Assembly: GCA_018712835.1 (NCBI GenBank)
Contig: DVGF01000037.1
Location: 1-38,840, forward strand
DNA: 38,840 nucleotides
Direction of reading: 5' to 3'
From: Candidatus Ventrenecus stercoripullorum
GTDB taxonomy: Bacteria > Bacillota_I > Bacilli_A > RF39 > UBA660
Of this stretch, positions 26,855 to 34,605 are shown piece after piece. Made by a program: the position numbers and the translations under genes. How positions within the stretch are numbered: position 1 is the stretch's first letter; each line of letters begins with the position of its first letter. The notes below the pieces were generated by a model. It was not told the origin of the DNA, searched no databases, and saw nothing but the letters and a program-made list of their open reading frames with translations.

Positions 26855-27284
26855 GGATTATCACCCCTAGAATGCTTAAGAAAAAGCCACTGATAATTCC
26901 ATAAAGAATAACGCTTCCAGCAAGTTTAAAGAAGCTAGAACCTAACCCGGTAATCAGTCCATCTTTTCTGTAGTCTAAAGCGGCACTTGTCACGGAATGA
27001 GCAAATCCTGTTGTTGGTAAAAATAAACCCGCTTTGCATTTGCTTACCCAATTATCAAAGAACCCTAAAGCGGTAAAGAAACTAGCTATAAAAATTACGA
27101 TAACACAAAGCCAGATGTAAGACTCTTGCACTTCCATTCCAAATGAATTTTGTAAAATCATGGCAACTACTTCGCCTAGAAATCCAACCAGTCCCCCAAC
27201 ACAAAAAGCAATTAAAGCGTTTTTTCCCTTTTTTTCTTTCGGTGTAAAATCTTTCACCAATTTTTGATATTCATCTTTATTCAT
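26844..27284 (-). CDS. spoVAC: stage V sporulation protein AC
   Basis: 146 residues, four to five helices, with the family patterns KNALIAFCVGGLVGFLGE and GLFLPTTGFAHSVTSAALDYRKDGLITGLGS. In Bacillus SpoVAC acts as a mechanosensitive part of the dipicolinate channel. TGGAGG precedes the ATG. It is the first gene of a minimal spoVA operon, lacking spoVAA, AB, AEa and AF here. Confidence 0.95.
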   Translation of the reverse strand: MNKDEYQKLVKDFTPKEKKGKNALIAFCVGGLVGFLGEVVAMILQNSFGMEVQESYIWLCVIVIFIASFFTALGFFDNWVSKCKAGLFLPTTGFAHSVTSAALDYRKDGLITGLGSSFFKLAGSVILYGIISGFFLSILGVIIHGQ

Positions 27285-27470
27285 CGCTAACCTCCATTAT
27301 TAATATGAATAAAGAAATTTCATTTTATACAAAAAAGTTGTTTTAATCTTGATCTATTCTAATTGTTCTAACTCTTTGATACACTTGTTGGAGTTCTTTT
27401 TCTTTCTTTGAAGAGTCATTGTTTTTGTTATTATATTTTCTTAGTACGTTATTTCAAAATAATTACATAG

Positions 27471-27498
27471 AAAAAGAAAGACTATTTCATCTTTCTTT
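27471..27498 (-). terminator. terminator enclosing the stop codon of the 55-aa gene
   Basis: On the minus strand AAAGAAAGA-TGAAATAG-TCTTTCTTT forms a 9-bp stem; the TAG stop lies in the loop, and T-rich sequence follows. Confidence 0.7.
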
Positions 27499-27649
27499 TC
27501 ATCGTGTCCATTGCTGTCGTGGCACTGTCAAGGGCTGTATTTAACATTTTATCAGCATTTTGTTTTGTTTTTGGATTTGTTAAGGCGTAAGTGGCTAATG
27601 TAATTCCCCCGGCCATTCCTATACCAAGCCCAATTAACATATTTTTCAT
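27482..27649 (-). CDS. small glycine-rich-helix membrane protein (YtxH-like in layout)
   Basis: Absent from the ORF track (55 residues). It starts MKNMLIGLGIGMAGGITLATY, a glycine-rich hydrophobic helix, followed by a basic amphipathic tail (KTKQNADKMLN, MKRKMK). This layout recalls YtxH-type small membrane proteins; no specific function can be given. GAGGTGATAAA precedes its ATG, which overlaps the recD2 stop (ATGA), so it is probably co-translated with recD2. Confidence 0.7.
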   Translation of the reverse strand: MKNMLIGLGIGMAGGITLATYALTNPKTKQNADKMLNTALDSATTAMDTMKRKMK

Positions 27650-29871
27650 TTTATCACCTCATGATTAGTATGGTGTTTTTTATCGAATGTATACCATAAC
27701 TTCTCTTTTAAAGATGTTTTTCTATCGGTAGAATAATCATTGGAAATAGCCATCTGAAAGGCAGTGACTTCCCCAATTAATATTAAGCTTTTTTTGGCTC
27801 TAGAAACACCTGTATAAATGAGTTTATTGTATAGCATTTTATAATAGTTTTTGCTGATTGGAAGGATAACATGAGGAAATTCGCTTCCTTGACTTTTATG
27901 AATGGTAATCGCATAGGCATGTTTAATACTGTTTAAATCTTCTTTTGTATAGACTACTCGATTGCCATCAAAATCTATTACTATTTCTAAATGTTTTTTT
28001 GGTAGTGCTTTTTCTTTAATAGACTCGATATATCCAATATCTCCATTATATACATTGCAATCTGGGTTATTTACTAGTTGTAATACTTTGTCTTGTTCAC
28101 GATACACAACATCGTAATATGGAAATTCATTTTTTTCTTCATTTGGAGGATTTAGTAAATCTTGCAGTAAGACGTTTAAATTATCAATTCCATTCTCGCC
28201 TTTATACATCGGGGCTAGTACTTGAACGTCGTCTACTTTTAGACCTTTTTCAATACTTTTTTCTACAATTTTTTTAAGCATTCCTTTTAGTTGTTTGGAG
28301 TCGCATTCAATGAAATTGTAATCGTCTTTTTTTTCTTCAAAATCTTGTCCCAGCTGATGCTCTTTGATTTCTTTGGCAAGAATTGGAATATAAGAGTTAT
28401 CACTTTGCCGGTAAATGGACTCTAGATAGGTATAAGGAAACAGGTTGGAGGATACAAGGTCATTTAGTACTAAACCTGCTCCGACACTAGGAAGTTGGAA
28501 GGTATCGCCAACAAAAACGATTTGAGCTTCTTCTAATATTCCTTTTAGTAACGAAGAAAATAGGTATTCATCAATCATACTTGTTTCATCGACAATAATT
28601 AATTTTTGACGGTTTTTATTTTGTTCGTTTATGGCAAAATCATTGGTATCTTTATTCCATTTTAAATAGCGATGGATTGTCATGGCAGGCAAGTTTGTAC
28701 TGGCAGATAGTTTTTTTGCTGCTCTTCCTGTTGGAGCTAACAGAGCGATTTGGGATAATACATCAATTGGCGAGAGTTTGTATATGTCTATATATAGTTT
28801 TGTAATTGCATTGATGATGGTCGTTTTTCCGGTTCCTGGACCTCCTGATATAATAGAAACAGGATGAATTAAGGCTTCGATAATCGCTGTTTTTTGGTCT
28901 TTGTTGTAAGTTACACCAAGTAACTCTTCTAAATAACTCAATTTTTCTTTTAAATTTTTGATTTCTTTATCTGGATAAGACATTTTTTTCTGTAAATAAT
29001 ATGCGATATCTTCTTCCATTTCATAGTATTTTGTTAAATAAATCCGGTCATGCTCTATTATCACTCTGTTTTGGTCTTCTAATCGTGTTAAGATTGGGTC
29101 GCAGGATGCTTCATCTAAAAATACTTTAAAGTAGCTTTTCATTGCATCCAATATTTCTTCTTTTTGGTAGTAGACATCGCCACTTGTGTTACTTATTCTT
29201 TCCATTGCTTCAACGAGGCATTCTTGTAATCTTACTGGGTCTTCTAACTCATGACTTCCTAAAAAGATACGGTCTAATTTATCAAATGACACATATTCTT
29301 TTAAATAATAAATATTTTCTTCGACAATTCTTAGGGTTTGATCATGAAACTTTTTGACAATTTTGGTAGCTTCTGCAATGGAAAAGCCTAGACTCTTTAG
29401 TTTGACTAATATATCGTCTGTTTCGCTATACTGTAATAGGCTTAAATATATATTTGCTGCTTTTTTGGGAGTCATACCAGGAACTATCATTAAATTACTT
29501 TCACTTTCTTTGATAATATTTAGAGCTTCATCTCCTAAAGTATCCACTATTGCTTGGGCTGTTTTTTTACCACAGCCTTTAATTAATGGACTAGATAGAA
29601 ATTCAACTACAGCATCTTTGCCTTCTGGTATCACTTTTTGATATTCGCTAAATTGAAATTGAAAGCCATATCTTTCATGTTTTTGATAGGTTCCTGTTAG
29701 AATATAGGTATCTTCTTCGTTTGGGTCAATGATTAGACCAGTAATTGTAATTACTTTGTTTAATAGTTCTTTTAATTCATCGCTCGCCTCTTTTATTTTA
29801 AATGTTCCGACAAAAAAGCCATTTTCGCTCATATAAATCGTTGTTCTAATATTTCCTTTTATTGTTTGCAT
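27646..29871 (-). CDS. recD2: RecD2-type ATP-dependent DNA helicase
   Basis: The 741-residue protein has an N-terminal OB-like domain (TGTYQKHERYGFQF), helix-hairpin-helix region (IKGCGKKTAQAIVDTLG), then the superfamily 1B helicase core. Walker A is SGGPGTGKTTII, motif II is IVDETSMID, motif III LVFVGDTFQLPSVGAG-type, and the C-terminal motifs HAYAITIHKSQGSEF and YTGVSRAKKSL are intact. RecD2 works without RecBC in DNA repair and replication-fork maintenance. Of two adjacent ATGs after GAGGTGAC I chose the second (29871), which has better spacing. Confidence 0.95.
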   Translation of the reverse strand: MQTIKGNIRTTIYMSENGFFVGTFKIKEASDELKELLNKVITITGLIIDPNEEDTYILTGTYQKHERYGFQFQFSEYQKVIPEGKDAVVEFLSSPLIKGCGKKTAQAIVDTLGDEALNIIKESESNLMIVPGMTPKKAANIYLSLLQYSETDDILVKLKSLGFSIAEATKIVKKFHDQTLRIVEENIYYLKEYVSFDKLDRIFLGSHELEDPVRLQECLVEAMERISNTSGDVYYQKEEILDAMKSYFKVFLDEASCDPILTRLEDQNRVIIEHDRIYLTKYYEMEEDIAYYLQKKMSYPDKEIKNLKEKLSYLEELLGVTYNKDQKTAIIEALIHPVSIISGGPGTGKTTIINAITKLYIDIYKLSPIDVLSQIALLAPTGRAAKKLSASTNLPAMTIHRYLKWNKDTNDFAINEQNKNRQKLIIVDETSMIDEYLFSSLLKGILEEAQIVFVGDTFQLPSVGAGLVLNDLVSSNLFPYTYLESIYRQSDNSYIPILAKEIKEHQLGQDFEEKKDDYNFIECDSKQLKGMLKKIVEKSIEKGLKVDDVQVLAPMYKGENGIDNLNVLLQDLLNPPNEEKNEFPYYDVVYREQDKVLQLVNNPDCNVYNGDIGYIESIKEKALPKKHLEIVIDFDGNRVVYTKEDLNSIKHAYAITIHKSQGSEFPHVILPISKNYYKMLYNKLIYTGVSRAKKSLILIGEVTAFQMAISNDYSTDRKTSLKEKLWYTFDKKHHTNHEVIK

Positions 29872-29911
29872 CATGTCACCTCGTATAGAACTTTTGTTCA
29901 ATATTTGATTT

Positions 29912-29934
29912 TTTTAAAATGCCTGTTCGGCATT
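29912..29934 (-). terminator. terminator at the end of the 127-aa gene
   Basis: AATGCC-GAACA-GGCATTTT on the minus strand: 6-bp stem, 5-nt loop. The first arm starts inside the TAA stop codon. Confidence 0.65.
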
Positions 29935-30316
29935 AATTTCGATATCCTCTTAAATATAATTGGTAGACAACATCATCATAATAACTATTTAGATTTATGT
30001 CACCTGATTGTTTGGCTTGCATTACTTTTTGCCATAAATAGTATAAATTTTGATATTCGTTAATTTGTTTTGTGCGTTCTTCTGCATCTTTTATTGTGCT
30101 GATTTTTTGATAAAAATCGGTTAAAGACGAAACTACAAATTGATCTAATAAGGCATAGTTCACACGTCCGTCTGACTTGATTACCATTTTTTGGTTTCTG
30201 ACAAATGGTCTTGCTTTTTCTTTGGCAAACGGAAAATTTCCATTATAATATACTTTTCCAACTATTTGTCCATGATCTAAAAATTGTAATTGTTGAAATC
30301 CTGTTAATTGAAACAT
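29933..30316 (-). CDS. conserved-type hypothetical protein, 127 aa
   Basis: I do not recognise the family. It has no signal peptide or membrane segment, a beta-like first half (HGQIVGKVYYNGNFPFAKEK) and a helical, Gln/Tyr-rich second half (NEYQNLYYLWQKVMQ) ending in YQLYLRGYRN. Coding character, a terminator touching the stop codon and a gap of about 60 bp to recD2 suggest a real single gene. An RBS at the start is weak (about GGGGCGA). Confidence 0.65.
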   Translation of the reverse strand: MFQLTGFQQLQFLDHGQIVGKVYYNGNFPFAKEKARPFVRNQKMVIKSDGRVNYALLDQFVVSSLTDFYQKISTIKDAEERTKQINEYQNLYYLWQKVMQAKQSGDINLNSYYDDVVYQLYLRGYRN

Positions 30317-30354
30317 TTTTATCGCCCCATTTTGTATTCCAAAAAAATTATATC

Positions 30355-30382
30355 AAAAAACATCTTGATAATCTAGATGTTT
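30355..30382 (-). terminator. terminator downstream of the pyrophosphatase gene
   Basis: AAACATCT and AGATGTTT pair over 8 bp around a 9-nt loop, followed by T's on the minus strand, about 60 bp after the stop. Confidence 0.7.
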
Positions 30383-30443
30383 CTAAATTTTTTTATTAAA
30401 AATATTTATTGTGTATTTTGTTCTGTCAAAGTCATTTCTTTTT

Positions 30444-30788
30444 TTATCTAATTATTATAGATTCAAAAAATCTCTCTTGAAATTCAGTCAATGCTCTAAT
30501 CGCGTCATTTGAATAATCAACTCCTTCTTTTGTCACGACCAATTTATCGTCATCATCATTTGTTCTATGAATTACTGCTATCACATACCCTTCAAAATTC
30601 TTTACTGGAGCAAATTCTCCTAAAACATAAGCATCTAATTCTTCGCCATCTCCGCTCACTGTATTTGGAATAAATCCATAATTTAACATATATATGAATC
30701 CATGTTTAGGATGCTTTGAACCCAGCTGCCTATCGATCTTTACAATCACTTTTTTTCCTAAAAAATCTTTCGCATTTGCCTTTTTCAT
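30444..30788 (-). CDS. short family-I inorganic pyrophosphatase-like protein
   Basis: The sequence has the family-I pattern: HPKHGFIYMLNYGFIPNT followed by SGDGEELDAYVLG, the metal-binding signature, although the third acidic residue is Glu rather than the usual Asp. At 114 residues it is much shorter than the classical 160-180-residue enzyme and lacks the C-terminal part, like a small subgroup annotated in Lactobacillales. It may hydrolyse pyrophosphate or another phosphate ester. The start at 30788 (MKKANAKD) follows AGAGGG; the upstream ORF-track ATG at 30836 has no RBS. Confidence 0.78.
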   Translation of the reverse strand: MKKANAKDFLGKKVIVKIDRQLGSKHPKHGFIYMLNYGFIPNTVSGDGEELDAYVLGEFAPVKNFEGYVIAVIHRTNDDDDKLVVTKEGVDYSNDAIRALTEFQERFFESIIIR

Positions 30789-30848
30789 TTTTCCCTCTTT
30801 CTTACAAATTTTAAAGCTTTCTATTAAGCGAATCATCAGTTTGTTCTT

Positions 30849-31319
30849 CTATTTTACCTTCATTAAAAGTTTTTCTGTATCAATATTAAGTAACTCTGTG
30901 ATACTTTGTATAATATAGCTATCGCGACTTAGATAATAAAAAGAGTCACCTTTCTCTATCCCTACATATGGAGAGTAGAAAACGTTAACCAGTAAATTTT
31001 CATTTTCATCAAGCGCATGAACTACCAAAGCTGCTCCTTCCATAGTTGATGTGCCAGTGGATACATCTAACGGCATGATGAAAGAAACAATTTGCTCAAT
31101 TTTACTTTTATCTGTAATGCTTTCAATGATATCCTCGTCAGAACAAACCTCATAAGGATTATGAACATCATATAGACATATCACCATCGTTTCTGTTTGT
31201 TTTAGTAAGTTTTTCAGTTCATCTAAAGTATATGTTTCTTTCGGTTTTTTCACAAAAATCAGGGTAAGCGTTATACAACAGCCAATGATTATAAGTATGA
31301 ATACTATCTTTTTATACAT
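30849..31319 (-). CDS. putative lipoprotein or anchored extracytoplasmic protein
   Basis: The 156-residue protein begins MYKKIVFILIIIGCC, a signal sequence with a lipobox-like IIGC, so it may be a lipoprotein with the Cys near residue 14; otherwise it is a single-helix anchored protein. The rest is soluble and acidic, with two Cys (VICLYD and EVCSDE). No family recognised. AAAGGAGTTTTG precedes the ATG. It lies 12 bp upstream of the pyrophosphatase ORF-track start, so the two are likely co-transcribed. Confidence 0.65.
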   Translation of the reverse strand: MYKKIVFILIIIGCCITLTLIFVKKPKETYTLDELKNLLKQTETMVICLYDVHNPYEVCSDEDIIESITDKSKIEQIVSFIMPLDVSTGTSTMEGAALVVHALDENENLLVNVFYSPYVGIEKGDSFYYLSRDSYIIQSITELLNIDTEKLLMKVK

Positions 31320-31386
31320 TCAAAACTCCTTTCTTTCCTGCAAATTTCTAAATAACTATTGCTACTCTAAACTTAATCTTGAACCC

Positions 31387-31395
31387 ATTATACCA
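31387..31395 (-). promoter_or_regulatory. extended -10 promoter for the lipoprotein-pyrophosphatase pair
   Basis: Minus-strand TGGTATAAT, about 70 bp upstream of the lipoprotein-gene ATG; no clear -35. Confidence 0.55.
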
Positions 31396-31415
31396 TAATT
31401 AATTATTTTATAATA

Positions 31416-31440
31416 TAAAAACTAACTATTTCTAGTTAGT
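31416..31440 (-). terminator. terminator of tRNA-Arg
   Basis: ACTAACTA-GAAA-TAGTTAGT-TTTTA on the minus strand: 8-bp stem, GNRA-type loop, T-run, beginning 11 bp after the tRNA CCA end. Confidence 0.85.
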
Positions 31441-31450
31441 CAATTCCTTA

Positions 31451-31527
31451 TGGCGTCCCTGAGGTGACTCGAACACCCAATCTTTCGCTTAGGAGGCGAA
31501 GGCATTTTCCTATTATGCTACAGGGAC
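31451..31527 (-). tRNA. tRNA-Arg (anticodon CCU)
   Basis: A complete cloverleaf: acceptor GTCCCTG/CAGGGAC, D-stem GCAT/ATGC, anticodon stem TTCGC/GCGAA with loop CTCCTAA (anticodon CCT), T-arm GGGTG-TTCGAGT-CACCT, and an encoded CCA after discriminator G. It reads AGG codons. Confidence 0.95.
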
Positions 31528-31631
31528 ATATACCTTAATCTTAACAAATAAATATCAAAATTAAGGTAATTTTTTCAAAACTTTATTGTTTTTTTTAAAG
31601 ATAAAGACAAATTTTCGCGACTATTTTGCGA

Positions 31632-31796
31632 CTATCTTATTTCTTTAAATTCTGTCCTTCCTCGTAAAATAAAGGTTTCTAATACATTTTCCTTTATTTT
31701 AAACAACCCCTTAGGAGGGGCTTGTAATATCCATTTTACTAATGGGACATATCTATATTTTAGCAAAAACTTCAAAAAAAAGAAAGTGCTATTCAT
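31632..31796 (-). CDS. possible 54-aa basic protein overlapping the sigma-factor gene
   Basis: Not in the ORF track. An ATG at 31796 lies inside the last codons of the sigma gene (overlap 8 bp) and opens 54 codons to a TAG. The product starts MNSTFFFLKFLLKYRYVPLV and is hydrophobic then basic (KGLFKIKEN, RGRTEFKEIR). The start codon lies in the loop of a terminator hairpin and its F codons are the T-run, so it may be fortuitous. The RBS is weak. No family recognised. Confidence 0.25.
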   Translation of the reverse strand: MNSTFFFLKFLLKYRYVPLVKWILQAPPKGLFKIKENVLETFILRGRTEFKEIR

Positions 31797-31807
31797 AGTA
31801 CTTTCTT
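31774..31807 (-). terminator. terminator enclosing the stop codon of the sigma-factor gene
   Basis: On the minus strand AAGAAAGT and ACTTTCTT pair over 8 bp; the 12-nt loop holds the TAG stop, and a T-run follows directly. Confidence 0.75.
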
Positions 31808-32433
31808 AATTGCCTTAGGCCTTTCGTTTCGTATCTTGATACCTTTACTTGGGATAAGCCTAAAAGTCCCGCGGTTTCACTTTGCGTCAAATCTCCATAG
31901 TAACGGTATTTGATAATACTTTGTTCTGGTTCTGGAAGGGTGCTGATACTATCTAATAGAGTAAGCTTATCCTCTATAGAGAACCGTTCTTTTTGAGGAA
32001 TTGTTTCATAGAAATCTCTTTGTTCCTCTTCTTTTTTATCTAAACTAATCACTGCACTCGTTAGATAAATTGCTTCCAAAACATCAGATAACCTAAGTTC
32101 TAGAAATTGGGCAACTTCCTCGTACGATGGAATTTTACCTAATTTTAAACTTAGGGTGTTGCGAGTTACTTCGATTTGTTTGGCTAGTCTCAAAATTTCC
32201 TTGCTTACTTTTATTTTACGTTCCTTATTTACAAAATCATACATTTCTCCGTAAATATATTTGTAAGCATAGGTAGAAAATTTGCATGTTCCATTTTTTT
32301 GATAATTTAAATAAGCTTTTTGTACTCCCATGGCGCCTGCTTGCATTAAATCTTCTAGTGGAACACCATAAAAGCCTTTGGCAATGTGTTTTATTAGAGG
32401 TGTTAAATCATTTAGTAAGGTTTCCGCTTTCAA
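31789..32433 (-). CDS. sigF: sporulation-type sigma-70 family factor (SigF/SigG/SigB group)
   Basis: 214 residues with region 2 (LEDLMQAGAMGVQKAYLNY and CKFSTYAYKYIYGEM), region 3 (KVSKEILRLAKQIEVT, LGKIPSYEEVAQFL) and region 4.2 ending YYGDLTQSETAGLLGLSQVKVSRYE, very close to the RYYKDQTQSEVAERLGISQVQVSR stretch of Bacillus SigF. The N-terminus is about 25-40 residues shorter than SigF. Start is a TTG at 32433 after AAAGGA, 9 nt spacing. It follows a STAS-domain gene by 16 bp. SigF directs forespore gene expression; a SigG or combined role cannot be excluded. Confidence 0.82.
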   Translation of the reverse strand: MKAETLLNDLTPLIKHIAKGFYGVPLEDLMQAGAMGVQKAYLNYQKNGTCKFSTYAYKYIYGEMYDFVNKERKIKVSKEILRLAKQIEVTRNTLSLKLGKIPSYEEVAQFLELRLSDVLEAIYLTSAVISLDKKEEEQRDFYETIPQKERFSIEDKLTLLDSISTLPEPEQSIIKYRYYGDLTQSETAGLLGLSQVKVSRYETKGLRQLRKYYE

Positions 32434-32449
32434 AACTCATGTCCTTTCT

Positions 32450-32746
32450 TTATTGTATGCGCATACGGTATCCTATCAAATCTTTTTTTAAGTCTTCCCT
32501 CACGCCAGATAAAATTAAACTTCCGTTGTAGCGTTTTAATATCACTTTTACTCGAAACAAGGAATGTCTTCCTTCGGCATCCATTTTCTTTAGTTTTTCA
32601 CAGTTGCAATAGAAATTTTTTACTTTTCCTAGTTTTAAATATGGAATAATGTACCCCTCTAGTTTGTAGGTTTCTTTCCTTGTTAATTTACCAACTAATT
32701 TTGCATAAAGATTTTCTTCTTTATACTCTAAATTGAGACTTAGCAC
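32450..32746 (-). CDS. STAS-domain protein, SpoIIAA-like, with altered phosphosite
   Basis: 98 residues. In the STAS fold the loop before helix 2 carries the phosphorylated serine; in SpoIIAA it reads MDSSGLG. The matching stretch here is KKMDAEGRHSLF (residues 53-64), with Ala and Glu in place of both serines. The order STAS gene then sigma gene matches spoIIAA-sigF, but spoIIAB, normally between them, is absent. GTG start after GGGGTGATTAC. The assignment rests on length, fold-like pattern and neighbourhood; overall similarity to SpoIIAA is weak. Confidence 0.6.
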   Translation of the reverse strand: MLSLNLEYKEENLYAKLVGKLTRKETYKLEGYIIPYLKLGKVKNFYCNCEKLKKMDAEGRHSLFRVKVILKRYNGSLILSGVREDLKKDLIGYRMRIQ

Positions 32747-32806
32747 GTAATCACCCCGCCCTATTCTAATATAGAGGAAAAAAGATGGTTTTGAAACTGT
32801 TTCGAC

Positions 32807-32835
32807 AAAAAAAGAGAAAAATTATTTTTCCTCTT
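32807..32835 (-). terminator. terminator whose loop is the uvrC stop codon
   Basis: On the minus strand AAGAGGAAAAA-TAA-TTTTTCTCTT-TTTTT: ten pairs with one bulged G, the three-base loop being the TAA stop. Confidence 0.75.
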
Positions 32836-34594
32836 TTCTAGAACGCAGGTAATCTTGTAAGGATAAAGCGACTTGCTCTGGTAGAATGCTTGTTAGTTCT
32901 TCTAAAGTGGCGCTTTCCATTTTGGTGACACTTCCAAATTTTTTTATTAGTTCTTTTTTTCTTTTGGCACCAATTCCTGGAATATTATCTAAGACACTGC
33001 TGATGGAACCTTTGCTTCTTATTTGACGGTGGTAATTAATGGTATAGCGATGGACTTCATCTTGCATTCTCGTAAGGTAGTGAAATACTAAAGAGTCTTT
33101 TGGAATGTCTACCAGTTCTAAGGTATCTCCGTCTACTAAATCATTGGTTCTATGCTTATCGTTTTTCTTAAGTCCACAGACTTTGATAGGAAGGTTTAGG
33201 GCATCCAATATTTCTTTACAAGCATGGATTTGGCCAATTCCACCATCGACAATGATTAAATCAGGTAGTTCTGTTTTTTCGACTAAGGCTCTTTGGTAAC
33301 GACGGTAAATGACTTCTTTCATCATGCCATAGTCATCATTTTTATCAAAACTAATTTTATATTTTCGGTATTCGTTTTTGGCTGGGCGGCCATTTTTAAA
33401 GACAACCATTCCGGAAACACTCCAATCGCCAAAAAGGTTTGAGTTATCAAATAAATCAATTCGGTCTAATACTTCTAGATGTAGTAGTTTTCTTAATTCT
33501 TCGTTGGCACCATCGGTCTGGCTTTCTTTTTTCTTAATTAATTCGAATTCATTCGTTAGGTTGATTTTGGCATTGTCACGTGCCATTCCTAAAAGCTTTT
33601 TCTTTTGGCCTTTTTGAGGGACAACAAAAATATGATTAAAATATTCTTGTAACACATCAGTGCAAATGCTTTCATCAATTAGTATTTCTTTTGGTATTTC
33701 ATGTCTTTGGTAAAAGGAAACGATATAATGCTCCATATCTTCTTTAATATCGCTCACGATTGGGAAAATATCGGTGTGTCCTCCGACTAATTTTCCGTTT
33801 CTTAAAAATAAGATTTGTACGGATACATAGCCGTTGTTAAAATAGTAGCCAATGCAATCACGGTTGGTTAGGTCTTGTAATGTAATCTTTTGTTTATCGA
33901 GTACGATATTCATATAATCGAGTTCTTTTTTTAATTCTAGGGCCAGTTCAAAGTTTAAAGACTCACTATAGGTTTTTATTTTTTCCATGATTTTGTCTTT
34001 TAGTATTTTGTCATTGCCATTTAAGAAGGATAGAATTTCTGTTTCCATTTTTGCTAAGTCTTCTTCTTTATAGCTTTTTTCACAATAGCCTAGACACTCA
34101 CCGATGTGGTAATAAAGGCAAACTTTTTTAGGATTTCCTTCGCATTTTTTTAAAGGATATAAGCGGTTTAATAAGGCTACGATCCTTCTTGCTGCATAAG
34201 CATTAGGATAAGGGCCAAACAACTTTTTATGGTCCTTCTTTTTGATACTTAAATAACGGGATACTTTAAGGCGTGGATAAGGTTTTGAAATATACTCGAT
34301 ATATGGATAACTTTTATCGTCTTTTAGTAGCACGTTGTATTTTGGGTCATATTGTTTGATTAGATTAATTTCTAGTAAGAATGCTTCTAGTTCACTTGAT
34401 GTTACAATATAAGAAAAATCGGATATTTCACTTACCATCTTTGCTGTTTTTCCTGTTTGTGTTCGATTAAAATAAGAATTGACCCGGCGATGAAGATTTT
34501 TGGCTTTTCCAACATAAATAATCACACCATGTTTGTTTTTCATCTGATAACTTCCCGGCAAATTAGGAACTTGAGCAAGTTTTTCTTTGAGCAT
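32822..34594 (-). CDS. uvrC: excinuclease ABC subunit C
   Basis: 590 residues. The N-terminal GIY-YIG nuclease is present (PGSYQMKNKHGVIIYVGKAKN-type start, with Tyr and Arg of the active site). Then come a Cys cluster region (CEGNPKKVCLYYHIGECLGYC), a UVR domain near residue 200-235, the RNase H-like nuclease (LIIVDGGIGQIHAC) and the C-terminal helix-hairpin-helix (IPGIGAKRKKELIKKFG). It makes both incisions in nucleotide excision repair with UvrA and UvrB. The ATG at 34594 follows AGGAGGTGATAGT; the ORF-track start 13 codons earlier is unlikely. It follows the phosphatase gene by 11 bp. Confidence 0.96.
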   Translation of the reverse strand: MLKEKLAQVPNLPGSYQMKNKHGVIIYVGKAKNLHRRVNSYFNRTQTGKTAKMVSEISDFSYIVTSSELEAFLLEINLIKQYDPKYNVLLKDDKSYPYIEYISKPYPRLKVSRYLSIKKKDHKKLFGPYPNAYAARRIVALLNRLYPLKKCEGNPKKVCLYYHIGECLGYCEKSYKEEDLAKMETEILSFLNGNDKILKDKIMEKIKTYSESLNFELALELKKELDYMNIVLDKQKITLQDLTNRDCIGYYFNNGYVSVQILFLRNGKLVGGHTDIFPIVSDIKEDMEHYIVSFYQRHEIPKEILIDESICTDVLQEYFNHIFVVPQKGQKKKLLGMARDNAKINLTNEFELIKKKESQTDGANEELRKLLHLEVLDRIDLFDNSNLFGDWSVSGMVVFKNGRPAKNEYRKYKISFDKNDDYGMMKEVIYRRYQRALVEKTELPDLIIVDGGIGQIHACKEILDALNLPIKVCGLKKNDKHRTNDLVDGDTLELVDIPKDSLVFHYLTRMQDEVHRYTINYHRQIRSKGSISSVLDNIPGIGAKRKKELIKKFGSVTKMESATLEELTSILPEQVALSLQDYLRSRKEEK

Positions 34595-34605
34595 ACTATC
34601 ACCTC

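Noticed and set aside
27285-27470. Open minus-strand stretch of about 36 codons (…KKEKELQQVYQRV…) upstream of spoVAC
   Set aside because: It looks coding in composition, but there is no ATG, GTG or TTG in frame after the preceding stop and no RBS; not called as a gene.
31620-31640. Repeat GCGACTATTTTGCGACTAT near the tRNA
   Set aside because: Two short copies only; no array, no spacer pattern, no cas genes, so neither CRISPR nor a supported att site.
31523-31752. Direct repeat GGGACATAT at the 5' edge of tRNA-Arg and near 31744, suggestive of an att site
   Set aside because: Only 9 bp, at the tRNA 5' end rather than the usual 3' end, and no integrase or phage gene between or nearby.
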